Shown piece after piece: positions 1-10,138 of a DNA stretch of 33,356 nucleotides (position 1 is the stretch's first letter; every line of letters starts with the position of its first letter). The notes under the pieces are model-generated. The model was not told the origin of the DNA. It searched no databases and saw nothing but the letters and a program-made list of their open reading frames with translations. A program made the translations under genes and the position numbers. The DNA is from Gymnopilus junonius (Eukaryota; Basidiomycota; Agaricomycetes; Agaricales; Galerinaceae): the NCBI GenBank assembly GCA_015501075.1, contig JADNYJ010000355.1, positions 1 to 33,356 of the forward strand. The letters run 5' to 3'.

Positions 1-720
1 ATCAGCAACAGTCACTGATAATACACCACAAAATAATTCTTTATCAATCAAAACTCTCTAGTGGATAGGGCACAAAATTTAGAACTAGGGTGAGTTTGCA
101 CCATGAAAAATGCCTCCAGAAGAGCAAATTTTATTTGTTAATCTATGGAAAAAAATATACACAATTTCTTAGGCAGAAAAGGCACAGACTGATGATACTA
201 AGCATTATGAGATTAGAATACAGATAATGATATAGAGCTTGTGCAAAAGACTAGAGGTTTCAAGAAAAAAAATAATCTACCAAAAAATAAAAATCTCCAG
301 TGAGCACATTCTATAAATGAGTGCCTGGCTCTACCTTGAAATTTTGATGAATCTCTGTAATGAGAAACTGAACATACCTATGTGCCCATTACTGTCTCAA
401 TTATAATTAATTACTTTATTAGTCTAATTTTCCTACCATGGTTTATTTATCTGCAGCCCAGAGTCTGGCTATCATAGCTGTTCTGCACTATAACACCCAG
501 AATATTCCTAGCACTGACAGCATGGGAAAGGCCATGATTTCAAATCATCCCCATTTCGATCTCAACTGCAGGTATTGATTCTGGAGGTGTGGTTGCAAAA
601 CAGCCAGCAGCTCTGTAGGACAACAACTTGCTTACATTGCAGGCACTCTGCACCATGTCACCCAGAATATTCCCACCACTGACAGCATGGGACATCATAG
701 CTGTTCTGCACTATGGCAAA
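1..720. other. AT-rich intergenic stretch with a duplicated segment
   Basis: No gene is seen here. The sequence is AT-rich. It holds a two-part imperfect duplication. A block reading CACCCAGAATATTCC followed by ACTGACAGCATGGGA occurs at about 494-527 and again at 659-692. A block reading ATCATAGCTGTTCTGCACTAT occurs at 471-491 and 694-714. The order of the two blocks is swapped between copies, as expected for a short tandem duplication of about 170-220 bp that has since diverged. Confidence 0.55.
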
Positions 721-724
721 CAAA

Positions 725-1215
725 AGTCCTACCTACATATTCTCAACCCAGTTCTAACCTAGTCCCAACCCAGTTCCAACCTAGTCCCATCCAGTCACAA
801 CCTAGTCTCACTTAGTCCCAAGTCAGTCCCACTTAGTCCCAAGTCAGTCCCACTCAATCCCATGGGAGTCCCAACTCAGTCCCAGGGAGTCCCAACTCAG
901 TCCCAACTCAGTCCTACTCAATCCTATGGGAGTCCCAGGGAGTCCCAACACAGTCCCACTCAATCCTATGGGAGTCCCAACACAGTCCCAGGGAGTCCCA
1001 ACACAGTCCCAGGGAGTCCCAACACAGTCCCAACTCAGTCCCATGGGAGTCCCAACCCAGTCCCATCTAGTCCCAACCCAGTCCCACTCAATCCCATAGG
1101 AGTCCCAACCCAGTCCCAGGGATTCTATGGAGTCCCAATAGACTCCCAAGGAGTCCCTGAGAGTCCCAGGGATTATGGAGTCCCATGGACTCCCATGGGA
1201 GTCCAGAGACAATTT
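725..1215. repeat. 10/11-bp GTCCCA minisatellite
   Basis: A tandem array built from units of 10 or 11 bases with the core AGTCCCA, followed by ACTC, ACAC or GGG. Variants such as AATCCTATGGG recur in a fixed order, so the array has a longer secondary period. Both strands are open for about 120 codons here (Gly/Trp/Asp-rich on minus, Pro/Ser/Gln-rich on plus), but this follows from the repeat and I do not read it as coding. The array ends just before the 5' junction of LINE copy A. Confidence 0.85.
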
Positions 1216-1232
1216 GGGGGGAGTGCTAAGTA

Positions 1233-3421
1233 CTGAAAAGGTCCTATGCAGTGATTTTCGAACTCTTCACAAAGTTCGCCCTCGCTCTTGAGCATGACAA
1301 ATGGAGTTATTCCATTTTGATCATTCTCATTCGGAGTTCAATCCGTCCATGGATCTAGGGTATGCTCCCTACACTCATGACAAACATCTGATGCCCAAGC
1401 CATTCTGGCAATACTTGGGCTTCTTCTTTGACCAGAAGTTGACATTTCATGAACATGTCTGGTACTACTCCACCAAGTCCTTCACCACTGTTAGGGCAAT
1501 GCGGATGCTTGGTAACTCATCCAGGGGGCTCACGCCCATGCAAAAGTGTCTGCTTTACAGGTCTTGTGTGTTGCCTATTGCAACATATGGCCTCTGGTTG
1601 TGGTTCTTCCAAGGTGCTAAGTGCCAGGGGACCATTAAACTACTGACCAGCATACAGAGGCATGCTGTGCTTTGGATTACCGGTGCATTCCGCACCTCCC
1701 CTATGGGAGGGATCGAGGCTCTTGCTGGCCTGGTCCCTATCCACTTAGTCCTGAAACGTGCTGCTGCAGTGGGTGTTCTGCGTATGGTGGGCCTCTCGGA
1801 CACTCATCCAGTGCGCTCCCTTCTGAGTGCGCCCTTTTCTAAAGGAGCAACTCCTCACCCTCACTCTGCTGCATTTATGACTGCCCCACAATGCGCTAAG
1901 GTGTGGGGTACTGTTATGGATGTCGATGACATGCTCCATGTAGTCAGCGAGCCTCTGGAACCCTTTGCTCCAGAAGCTCATCCAGGTGGGCAATTCCTTG
2001 AGTTACATCATGGAATTCGCTTTGACATCACTCCAGCACCCAAGGATAAGGTTGGGCTGTGGCGCGAATGGTTAGACCGCTTCTGGAAAGCTTCGAAGCG
2101 GGAACCATCCACTCTGGTCTGTGTCGGTGATGGTAGTCACCCCTCTGACCGGAACAAGCAGGCTATTGCAGCTTCACTTGTATTTCGCCAAGGAGTTGAG
2201 GTGCATGCATCTCGCTATGCAGCCGGGAGTGCTCTTGCAGAGGATGCTGAGCTTTACTCCCTATGTACTGCTATTGTCCGGGCTTGTGCCATGGACAACT
2301 GTGACTACATTGTTATCATGTCAGACTCCACCAAGGCTTTGGGGAGTCTGCTCGATGCTTCCGTGCATTCCAGCCAGGGTCACTCCTTGGCCGTTATCTG
2401 TGCCCTTACAGAGTGGTGGACCAGAGGTCCTGGCCGCCACATCTTCCTTCATCACGTCCCATCTTCTTTGAAGTGGGGCATACACTACCAGGCTCATCTC
2501 ATGGCGACTGAGCTCTCTGTCGTGGTGGGGCCTAACATGCCACACTCACTTGCGTCATTGCACAAAGCAGCTGACGATAATCCAGGGGAAGGCTGGCAAG
2601 AGTTGTTCCAGCAACCTTTGTACTCAGGGCGACAATTTTTGTCACTTACTGACCTCAACGGAGGCCGACTCGAACCACGGGCCAAACGAGGCAGTCCTTG
2701 GCTTCAAGCTGCAGGTGGCGACTTGACTCTCTTTACAAGGGTCACTCAAGCCATCACTAACCATGCTCCCATTGCGGAGTATTACTCTCAATTCAACATC
2801 CCTGAATCCACCAGTTGCGAGTGTGGCCACTATACCCAAACTCGTGATTACCTATTCCAATCGTGTCGCCAGCATGACCGTCATGACTATCCAGTATGCC
2901 TGGATCAGCTCATTTCCTTTTTGAAGGCTAACCCCATGGTGTTCACCTTCAACCGCCCTCCTCGAGGTGTCAGATAACTTGGTTGGGCAAGGTAGGCGTT
3001 GTTCCGTTGGCTGGGTTCGGCGGTTTGGGGTGCACTCAGAACAGAGTCCTAATACTTGGTGGGCTTTGGCTTTGCTGGGTTGAGGGTGGGGGCTTTGGCT
3101 CTGGAGCTTCGGCACTATCGACAGACCTTGTAGCCCCCTGCTTTGGCAACCCGAAATGGTCTGCCTTCAGTGGCTAACACAGTATGCGCGCATCCTGGGC
3201 TGTCAGGTTTGGCTGGCGGGCCCCCTTCCGGTGCCCTTCCATTCCTTTGTTGGACCCCTCCCTTCAGTCGGGGCATCAACGAAAGTATGGGTCCATTGTT
3301 TTGTGGTCCTAAGTTGGCCCACAAGAGCCAGTCTCGCACTAGGCATAGTTTAATGGTAGATTACTTTGCATGTATGTATATCTGCGACTGGACTGCTTTC
3401 GCGCACTGGTATATAAATCCT

Positions 3422-3455
<34 letters not shown>
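1233..3455 (+). mobile_element. LINE copy A, 5'-truncated, RT/RNase H non-LTR element
   Basis: Similarity to the other copies starts at about 1233 (CTGAAAAGG, also in copy E) and runs to a 28-base poly(A) tail at 3428-3455. The body holds the end of a reverse transcriptase ORF, an RNase H domain and a cysteine/histidine cluster. A roughly 450-bp 3' UTR follows, ending in TATATAAATCCTTGATTT, which all five copies share. Having RNase H downstream of RT suggests a Tad1-like clade, by inference. No target-site duplication is visible: 1221-1232 does not match the bases after 3455, so a flank may have been rearranged. Confidence 0.9.
1301..2977 (+). CDS. LINE ORF2 C-terminal part (RT end, RNase H, zinc cluster), copy A
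   Basis: This frame of 558 codons is the longest uninterrupted piece of the LINE protein in the window. Its first ATG is not the native start: the protein frame is open from 1233, and a one-base loss near 1300 (compare copy E) separates the two parts. The N-terminal ~200 residues are the post-catalytic RT region. RNase H follows, with the acidic residues in VGDGSHP (about residue 272), AEDAELYSL (about 312) and IMSDSTKAL (about 341), then HHVPSSLKWGIH. A C-terminal CECGHYTQTRDYLFQSC pattern looks like the zinc cluster often found at the end of such LINE proteins. The part with the catalytic YVDD motif is missing, so this copy cannot retrotranspose alone. The product would act in reverse transcription at the target site. 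Confidence 0.85.
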   Translation: MELFHFDHSHSEFNPSMDLGYAPYTHDKHLMPKPFWQYLGFFFDQKLTFHEHVWYYSTKSFTTVRAMRMLGNSSRGLTPMQKCLLYRSCVLPIATYGLWLWFFQGAKCQGTIKLLTSIQRHAVLWITGAFRTSPMGGIEALAGLVPIHLVLKRAAAVGVLRMVGLSDTHPVRSLLSAPFSKGATPHPHSAAFMTAPQCAKVWGTVMDVDDMLHVVSEPLEPFAPEAHPGGQFLELHHGIRFDITPAPKDKVGLWREWLDRFWKASKREPSTLVCVGDGSHPSDRNKQAIAASLVFRQGVEVHASRYAAGSALAEDAELYSLCTAIVRACAMDNCDYIVIMSDSTKALGSLLDASVHSSQGHSLAVICALTEWWTRGPGRHIFLHHVPSSLKWGIHYQAHLMATELSVVVGPNMPHSLASLHKAADDNPGEGWQELFQQPLYSGRQFLSLTDLNGGRLEPRAKRGSPWLQAAGGDLTLFTRVTQAITNHAPIAEYYSQFNIPESTSCECGHYTQTRDYLFQSCRQHDRHDYPVCLDQLISFLKANPMVFTFNRPPRGVR

Positions 3456-3459
<4 letters not shown>

Positions 3460-3479
3460 GTCTGGGACTGAGGTCTGGG

Positions 3480-4445
3480 CCCAGGCCTGAAGTGGCCTGG
3501 GTCCAGGTTTGTGGTGCCATTTGAGTGACAGCATGCTCAAAGTAGTGATTAGTAAGTGATCCATGGGTCGAGGACCCTGGAACTGGTGTCCAGAGTTTCG
3601 AGGCAAAGGAGCGCTTGGGATGGGAAGAGAGAGGAATGGGAGGGGGCCCCGAGGGGGTGGCCTCTGGTATTGGACCAGCTTAGCCTTCTGTTTATGAGGT
3701 TGAAGCTTGGCATGAGCAGGAGCAGAAGCGGGTGCCTTGGGAGGCTCCGCAGGGTCCGCTGGAGGGCCAGTCTGCTTTGGAGGGGCAGTCTGGGAAGATG
3801 AAGGCTCTGGAGGGGGAGCAGCAGCTCCTCCTCAAGTCTTTGCTAGATCTCGATACATAAGGTCTGCTAGGGAGCTATCTGAATCGATGAGGTTGCGTAT
3901 GATAGACCATCTAAGAGATGGTGCTCATGCGCTGACACCCATGGCCTCCTTGGCCCAGGGGGAAGTGGTGACCAAATTCACTATCCTAGTGAAAAGGCTG
4001 GCATAATCAGGGCGGTCTGCCCCTGATAAAGTAGAAGGACCGTTGCTCATCATGAATGAACCAATGGTCTTTAGTGACTCCGCCACAGCAACCCAGTCCC
4101 CCTCCGATCCTGTGAGGGAAAGGGCAGTAGGCTGTGGCTCTGGAGAAGTGCTTGGGAGAGGAAAATGAACAGTATCATTGTCCTCCCCTATGGAAACATC
4201 GGGGGACGAAGCCCTTGAAGCAATGGGAGTAGTGGCCCACGAGTGGATCACTGACCAAGACTCAGCCTCCTCCGCTCACGAGGAGCAGGGGTGGATGAAG
4301 CATATCTCTCTCGAGCAGATCGAGAGGATGAAGAACCCTCAGGGGTTGGAGATTTTGTACTCAAAGCTCCGACAGACAGTAAATGCCTGCCAGAGGCAGA
4401 GAGGGAGGGGCGCTTGGGCATGGACAATGATGATCGCTTGGACAT
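3480..4445 (-). pseudogene. Decayed antisense ORF, Ser/Arg- and Pro-rich, unknown
   Basis: On the minus strand a coding-like frame runs from an ATG at 4445. It opens with a Ser/Arg-rich stretch (SKRSSLSMPKRPSLS), shifts frame near 4250, and continues with ADRPDYASLFTRIVNLV and SPWAKEAMGVSA. It then reads through two TGA codons (about 3922 and 3838) into a Pro/Ala-rich tail (GGAAAPPPEPSSS, PADPAEPPKAPAS). The two TGA codons fit CGA-to-TGA decay as in the neighbouring gypsy element. I do not recognise a domain. It may be a retroelement ORF1 or gag-like N-terminal protein, or an extra gene of the gypsy element. It lies between LINE copy A and the gypsy gag, pointing away from gag. Confidence 0.45.
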
Positions 4446-4683
4446 TGACCTGCACTAAAGGTGCATACACACTCGAACAGCAATAAACACTATCCAAGTA
4501 CCAGATCACAGGTTGTTGAAAAAAGTTGCAGCGTTGTGAGTATATCGACATTTTGCGATGGTGGTGGTCTGTGGGAAAGAAGAATGATGATCTTCTGATG
4601 TCAGAGACTACCCTGACCATCCAAACACACAACCTCCGTCCAGCCTCAGCACTCTGACTCCCTTACCCTCGGGACCCTCATCA
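4446..4683. other. Gypsy 5' leader, no recognisable LTR
   Basis: Non-coding sequence between the antisense ORF and the gag ATG. A 5' LTR and tRNA primer-binding site would be expected here or further left, but I could not match this stretch to any sequence downstream of the chromodomain. Either the LTRs are lost or they have diverged too far to see by eye. Confidence 0.4.
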
Positions 4684-5359
4684 ATGAGACAAACCAGTCC
4701 CAACCCATTGCCACCTCCTGCTCCTGGTTCCCCTGGTGGTGAACCTGACCCCGACGATGATGGCGATGATTTTGACCCCCACCACTCCAATCACTCCAAT
4801 CACTCCAATCATTCTGATCACAACTCTGACCACAACCCCACTCTGAATCTCGCTGAAGCCATGATGCTCATGACCAAAGAGCTCAGGTGTCACGATAGCC
4901 CTAAGGTTACCAAGACCAAAGCCTGTGAGCCCGACACCTTCGATGGCTCCGACACCCAGAAACTCAATGGTTTTATTTTACAGTGTAACCTTTACTTCTG
5001 AAACAACTGCACCTACACTGCTGATGAAGACAAGGTTACGTTCACCCTCTCCTATCTTCGCAGCCTTGCAATGGAATTTTTTGAGCCTGCAATACTGGAC
5101 TCAACAACTATTGAACCATGGATGGACAACTGGCAAGCCTTTATTGGCATGCTGAAGTCTGAATTCAGTCCATTCGATCTGACCTCCGATGCCACTGTAG
5201 CCCTCAAAAACTTGAAGATGCCTGAGAACCAAAGGATCATCAAGTACAACATTGAGTTCAAGCACTTGTCTATTTGCTCGCACTGGGACAGCATCGCTCT
5301 CCAACACTGCTACTACTCTGGTCTGGCGGAATGCATCAAGGACATTATGGCTAGCCATG

Positions 5360-5361
<2 letters not shown>
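4684..5361 (+). pseudogene. gag: gag, N-terminal part
   Basis: The frame starts at an ATG followed by a Pro-rich and His/Asp/Asn-rich low-complexity region. The conserved capsid-like core begins at about KACEPDTFDGSD and GFILQCNLYF, matching the usual opening of basidiomycete gypsy Gag. A TGA at 4999-5001 stands where the family normally has Arg or another polar residue. The frame then continues with FTLSYLRSLAMEFFEP and WMDNWQAFIGMLKSEFSPFD. It is cut at the codons for IMASHG by LINE B. Gag would form the virus-like particle in which reverse transcription takes place. Confidence 0.85.
5346..5361. repeat. Target-site duplication of LINE B, left copy
   Basis: TATGGCTAGCCATGGC, a perfect match to 7770-7785. 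The site contains the perfect 12-bp palindrome ATGGCTAGCCAT. Confidence 0.92.
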
Positions 5362-5395
<34 letters not shown>

Positions 5396-7769
5396 AGGAT
5401 TTATATACCGGTGCGTGAAAGCAGTCCGGTCGCAGATGTACATACACCCAAGTAATCTACTGTTAAACTACGCCTAGTGCGAGACTGGCTCTCGCAGGCC
5501 GACTTAGGACCATAAAACAATGGGCCCGTATGCTCATTGATGCCCTGACTGAAGGGAGGGGTCCAACAAAGTAATAGAAGGGCACCGGAAGGGGGCCCGC
5601 CAGCCAAACCCGACAGCCCAGGATGCGTGCATACTGTGTTAGCCACTGAAGGCAGACCATTTCGGGTCACCGAAGCAGGGGGCTACAAGGTCTGTCGATA
5701 GCGCTGAAGCTCCAGAACCAAAGCCCCCACCCTCAACCCAGCAAAGCCGAAGCCCGCCAAGTATTAGGACTCTGTTCTGAGCGCACCCCAAACCGCTGAA
5801 TCCAACCAGCAGGAACATCACCTACCTTGCCCAACCAAGTTATCCGACACCCCGAGGGGGGCGGTTGAAGGCGAACACCGTGGGGTTAGCCTTCAAAAAG
5901 GATACGAGCTGATCCAGACGGACTGGATAGTCGTGACGGTCGTGCTGGGGACACGTCCGGAACAAGTGATCACGAGTTTGGGTATGGTGGCCGCACTCAC
6001 AACTGGTAGATTCGGGGATGTTGAATCGAGAGTAGTACTCCCCGATGGGAGCATGGTTGGTGATGGCGCGAGTGACCCTTGTAAAGAGAGTCAGGTCGCC
6101 GCCTGCAGCTTGAAGCCAGGGACCGCCTCGTTTGGCCCGTGGTTCGAGTCGACCCCCGTCGAGGTCGGTGAGCGACAAAAATTGTCGTCCTGAGTATGAA
6201 GGTTGCTGGAACAACTCCTGCCAGCCTTCCCCCGGATTATCGTCAGCTGCTTTGCGCAGCGCCGCAAGTGAGTGTGGCGTGTTAGGCCCCACCGCTACAG
6301 AAAGCTCAGTCGCCATGAGATGAGCTTGATAGTGTATGCCCCACTTCAGAGAAGATGGGACATGATGAAGGGAGATGTGGCGGCCAGGGCCCCTGGTCCA
6401 CCACTCTGTAAGGGCGCGGATCACAGCTAAGGAATGACCCTGGCCGGAATGCATGGAGGCATCAAGCAGACTCCCCAAAGCTTTGGTGGAGTCCGACAAG
6501 ATAACAATGTAGTCACAATTGTCCATGGCACAGGCCCGGACAATTGCAGTACGAAGGGAGTAAAGCTCAGCATCCTCTGCAAGAGCACTCCCAGCCGCGT
6601 AGCGAGATGCATGCACCTCAACTCCCTGGCGAAAGACAAGCGAAGCTGCAATAGCCTGCTTGTTCCGGTCAGTGGGGCGACTACCATCGCCGACACAGAT
6701 CAGAGTGGACGGTTCCCGCTTCGAGGCCTCCCAGAAGCGGTCTAACCATTCCGCCGGAGCCCAACCTTATCCTTGGGTGCCGGAGTGATATCAAAGCGAA
6801 TTCCAGATGTAACTCAAGGAATCGCCCTCCTGGACGAGCCTCTGGAGCAAAGGGCTCCAGCGGTTCGCTGACTACATGGAGCATGTCATCGACATCCATA
6901 ACAGTACCCCGCACCTTAGCGCATTGTGGGGCAGTCATAAAGGCAGCAGAGCGAGGGTGAGGAGTGCTCCTTTGGAAAAGGGCGCACTCAGAAGAGAGCG
7001 CACCGGGTGAGTGTCCGAGAGGGCTGCCATGCGCAGAACACCTACTGTGGCAGCACGTTTCAAGACTAAGTTGATGGGGACCAGGCCAGCAAGGGCCTCG
7101 ATCCCCCAGTTGGGGAGGTGCGAAATGCACCCGTAATCCAGAGCGCAGCATGACGTTGCATGCTGGTCAGTAGTTTAATGGTTCCCTGGCACTTAGCGCC
7201 TTGGAAGAACCACAAGCGAAGGCCATATGTCGCAATAGGCAGCATACAGGACCTGTAAAGCAGACGCTTTTGCAGGGGCGTAAGCCCCTAGATGAGTTGC
7301 CAAGCATCCGCATCGCTTTAATGGTGGTGAAGGACTTGGTGGAGTAGTACCGGACATGTTCGTGAAATGTCAATTTCCGGTCGAAGAAGAAACCCAAGTA
7401 CCGCCAAAACGGCTTGGGCGTCAGAAGCTTGTCACGGGTGTAGGGAGCATATCCCAGATCCATGGATGGATTGAGCTCCGAGTGAGAATGATCAAAATGG
7501 AATAACTCCGTTTTGTCATGCTCAAGAGCGAGGGTGAACTTTGTGAAGAGTTCAAAATCACTGCATAGGACCTCTTTAAGGCTAAGCAGTTGGCATCAAG
7601 GGTCTTTGACTGCACAATGAGGGTGCCGTCATCAACGTAGGAGAGCAGAGTGGTATCAGAGACCGACTCATTCTGCATGAAGAGCTTCAGCACTGGTGCA
7701 AGGAAGAGTGCCGAAAGTACCGGGGACAAAGCAGAGCCCTGCCCCACCCCGACATCAGCTTGTCGGGGG
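5362..7769 (-). mobile_element. LINE copy B, inserted in gypsy gag
   Basis: A minus-strand copy that begins with a 28-base poly(T) at 5362-5389 (its poly(A) tail). It is bounded by perfect 16-bp target-site duplications at 5346-5361 and 7770-7785. It reaches further 5' than copies A, C and D and includes the RT motifs GQGSALSPVLSALFLAP and SYVDDGTL. It is still 5'-truncated, starting inside the RT domain. Confidence 0.93.
5840..7750 (-). pseudogene. LINE ORF2 (RT part, RNase H, zinc cluster), copy B
   Basis: On the minus strand from about 7750 this encodes the RT segment with GQGSALSPV and the catalytic YVDD at about 7640. Frameshifts near 7540, 7280, 7140 and 6790 break the frame. It is then open from about 6616 to the stop at 5840-5842, covering the RNase H motifs AEDAELYSL and ILSDSTKAL and the cluster CECGHHTQTRDHLFRTC. 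Most breaks are small indels rather than TGA codons. That and the perfect target-site duplications suggest a fairly young copy. Confidence 0.8.
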
Positions 7770-7785
7770 TATGGCTAGCCATGGC
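7770..7785. repeat. Target-site duplication of LINE B, right copy
   Basis: Identical to 5346-5361. Gag coding resumes here with codons for MASHG. Confidence 0.92.
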
Positions 7786-8250
7786 AAGCCACAAACTCTC
7801 AAAGACCTTCGAGAGCTCACCCAGGATATCGACACTCATTACTGGGAATGCATCTGTGAGAAGCCCTGACAGGATAAGAATGCGCAAAGGTCCTCCAACA
7901 AACCATCCGATTGTACCTCTGACAAGTCCTCCAACAAATGTTCCAATCACAACCATGGCAATAACAACAACAACAACAATAAGTCCTTGCAATTCTCTTC
8001 CAACCGCAAGAATAACTCAGGCAACTCCTCCAGCTCGAAAACCTCTGACTCCATCTCTGACAAACTTGGCAAGGATGGCAAGCTGACTGCCGAAGAATGC
8101 AAACACCACTTTGACAACAATCTCTGCCTCTTCTGTGGGTCACTTGGACACCAAGCTAGTGAGTGTCCGAAGTCCACTTCCTCTGTCTCCAAGGCAAAAG
8201 CATGCACTGCCAAAGTTTTGAATCCCAGCACCGAGGATTCAAAAAAATAG
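7771..8250 (+). pseudogene. gag: gag, C-terminal part with CCHC zinc knuckle
   Basis: Reading resumes in the frame broken by LINE B: MASHGKPQTLKDLRELTQDI is the end of the capsid-like core typical of basidiomycete gypsy Gag. A TGA lies at 7867-7869 (ICEKP, stop, QDKNAQ). A long Asn/Ser/Lys-rich linker follows (NHGNNNNNNNKS), then the nucleic-acid-binding knuckle CLFCGSLGHQASEC at about 8126-8167, a C-x2-C-x4-H-x4-C match. The frame ends at TAG 8248-8250. The protease frame that follows is offset by one base, so the original element may have used a gag/pol frameshift, or a base has been lost. Confidence 0.85.
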
Positions 8251-8324
8251 TCAGCAGTCCTCATCTCTTCGCACACACTGGGGATTGCATTGACACTGGC
8301 TGTGTGCATATGAAGGAAGTAAGG

Positions 8325-8477
8325 CTCAATGCATCCGCTCTTTCTGACCCCAACTCTCTCTGACTCTCATTAACATCTCTGCTCTGACCCGACCTTAAGT
8401 CACTAACATTAATTGACTCTGGCTCTAGCCATTGTTTTGTTGATACCCATTTTATCCATTCTAATAATTTACTCCCT
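8325..8477 (+). pseudogene. pol: gypsy pol: aspartic protease, N-terminal part
   Basis: Read in the frame with codons starting at 8325 this gives LNASALSDPNSL, a TGA (8361-8363), LSLTSLL, a TGA (8385-8387), then LIDSGSSHCFVD. The Asp-Ser-Gly at 8415-8423 is the catalytic motif of retropepsin-type proteases. The segment ends in HSNNLLP, where LINE C is inserted. The enzyme would cleave the Gag-Pol polyprotein. Confidence 0.8.
8462..8477. repeat. Target-site duplication of LINE C, left copy
   Basis: TAATAATTTACTCCCT, a perfect match to 10123-10138. Confidence 0.9.
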
Positions 8478-10122
8478 CAGTGCGCTCCCTTTTGAGCACA
8501 CCCTTCTCCAAAGGAGCAAGTCCCCACCCTTGCTCTGCTGCCTTTATAACGGCCCCACAACGCGCTAAGGTGCAGGGTACTGTTATGGACATGGATGACA
8601 TGCTCCATGTTGTCAGCAAGCCCCTGGAGCCATTTGCTCCAGAAGCTCATCCTGGTGGGTGATTCCTTGAGTTACATCTTGGGATTTGCTTTGATATCAC
8701 CCCAGTGCCCAAGGATAAGGTTGGGCTCTGGCGTGAATGGTTAGACCACTTCTGGGAGGCCTCAAGCGGGAACCATCCACTCTGGTCTGTGTTGGTGATG
8801 GTAGTCACCCCCTGATCAGAACAAGCAGGCTATTGCAGCTTCACTTGTATTTCGCCAAGGAGTTGAGGTGCATGCATCTCGCTATGCAGCCGGGAGTGCT
8901 CTTGCAGAGGATGCTGAGCTTTACTCCCTATGTACTGCTATTGTCCGGGCATGCACCATGGACAATTGTGACTACATTGTTATCCTGTCGGACTCCACTA
9001 AGGCTTTGGGGAGTCTGCTTGATGCCTCCATGCATTCTGGCCAGGGTCATTCCTTGGCGGTGATTCTGCCCTTACAGAGTGGTGGACCAGGGGCCCTGGC
9101 CGCCACATCTCTCTTCATCATGTCCCATCTTCTTTGAAGTGGGGCATACACTACCAAGCTCATCTCATGTCAACTGAGCTCTCAGTAGCAGTGGGGCCTA
9201 ATATGCCACACTCACTTGCCTCGCTGCGCAAGGCGGCCGATGATAATCTGGGGGAAGGCTGGAAAGAGTTGTTCCAGCAACCTACGTACTCAGGGTGACA
9301 ATTTTTGTCACTCACTGACCTTGATGGGGGTCGACTTGAACCACGGGCCAAACGAGGTGGCCCCTGGCTTCAGTATGCTGGCGGTGACTTGACTCTTTTC
9401 ACTAGGGTCACTCGTGCCATCACCAACCATGCTCCCATTGGGGAGTATTACTCTTGATTCAACATCCCCGAGTCTACCAGTTGTGAGTGCAGCCACCATA
9501 CTCAAACTCATGACCACTTGTTCTGAACATGTCCCCAACATGATCGTCATGACTACCCAGTTCATCTGGATCAGCTTGTATTCTTCTTGAAAGCTAACCC
9601 CACTGTGTTCGCTTTTAACTGCCCTCCTAGAGGTGTCAGATAACTTGGTCGGGCAAGGTAGGTGTTGTCCTCGTTGGCTGGATTCAGTGGTTCGGGGTGC
9701 ACTCAGAACAGAGTCCTAATACTTGGCAGGCTTCGGCTTTGCTGGGTTGAGGGTGGGGGTCTGGGTTCTGGAGCTTCAGTGTTATCGACAGACAAGTGTG
9801 GCCCCCCACTTTGGTGACCTGAAATGGTCTGCCTTCAGTGGCTAACACAGTATGTGCGCATCCTGGGCTGTTGGGTTTGGCTGGTGGGCCCCTTCCGGTG
9901 CCTGTCCATCACTTTGTTGGACCCCTCCCTTCAGTCAGAGCATCAACAAGAGTATGGGTCCCCTGTTTTGTGGTCCTAAGTTGGCCTGCAAGAGCTAGTC
10001 TCGCACTAGGTGTAGTTTAATGGTAGATTACTTTGGGTGTATGTATATCTGTGACTGGACTGCTTTCGTGCACCAGTATATAAATCCTTGATTTAAAAAA
10101 TTAATAAATAAATAAATAATAA
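8478..10122 (+). mobile_element. LINE copy C, inserted in gypsy protease
   Basis: A plus-strand copy of about 1.65 kb. Its 5' junction lies at 8478 and its tail at about 10094-10122 is A6 followed by degenerate TAA/TAAA repeats instead of pure A. Perfect 16-bp duplications bound it. It shares many diagnostic changes with copy D, including three TGA stops, so the two form one subfamily distinct from A, B and E. Confidence 0.92.
8480..9643 (+). pseudogene. LINE ORF2 C-terminal remnant, copy C
   Basis: Equivalent to the RNase H and C-terminal part of copy A. It opens with MRSLLSTPFSKGA and is broken by a TGA at 8660-8662 and a frameshift near 8760-8815. The RNase H motifs AEDAELYSL and ILSDSTKAL remain, then a frameshift near 9062. 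Further TGA codons lie at 9296-9298 (SG, stop, QF), 9455-9457 (YS, stop, FN) and 9524-9526 (LF, stop, TC). In the young copies B and E the same codons read CGA or another sense codon, so CpG decay explains most of the damage. Confidence 0.82.
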
Positions 10123-10138
10123 TAATAATTTACTCCCT
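10123..10138. repeat. Target-site duplication of LINE C, right copy
   Basis: Identical to 8462-8477. The protease reading frame (codons for LLP) continues from it without a shift. Confidence 0.9.

Noticed and set aside
844..1236. Open frames of about 120 codons on both strands in the GTCCCA array
   Set aside because: Both arise from the 10/11-bp repeat. They have no start context, splice signals or non-repetitive sequence.
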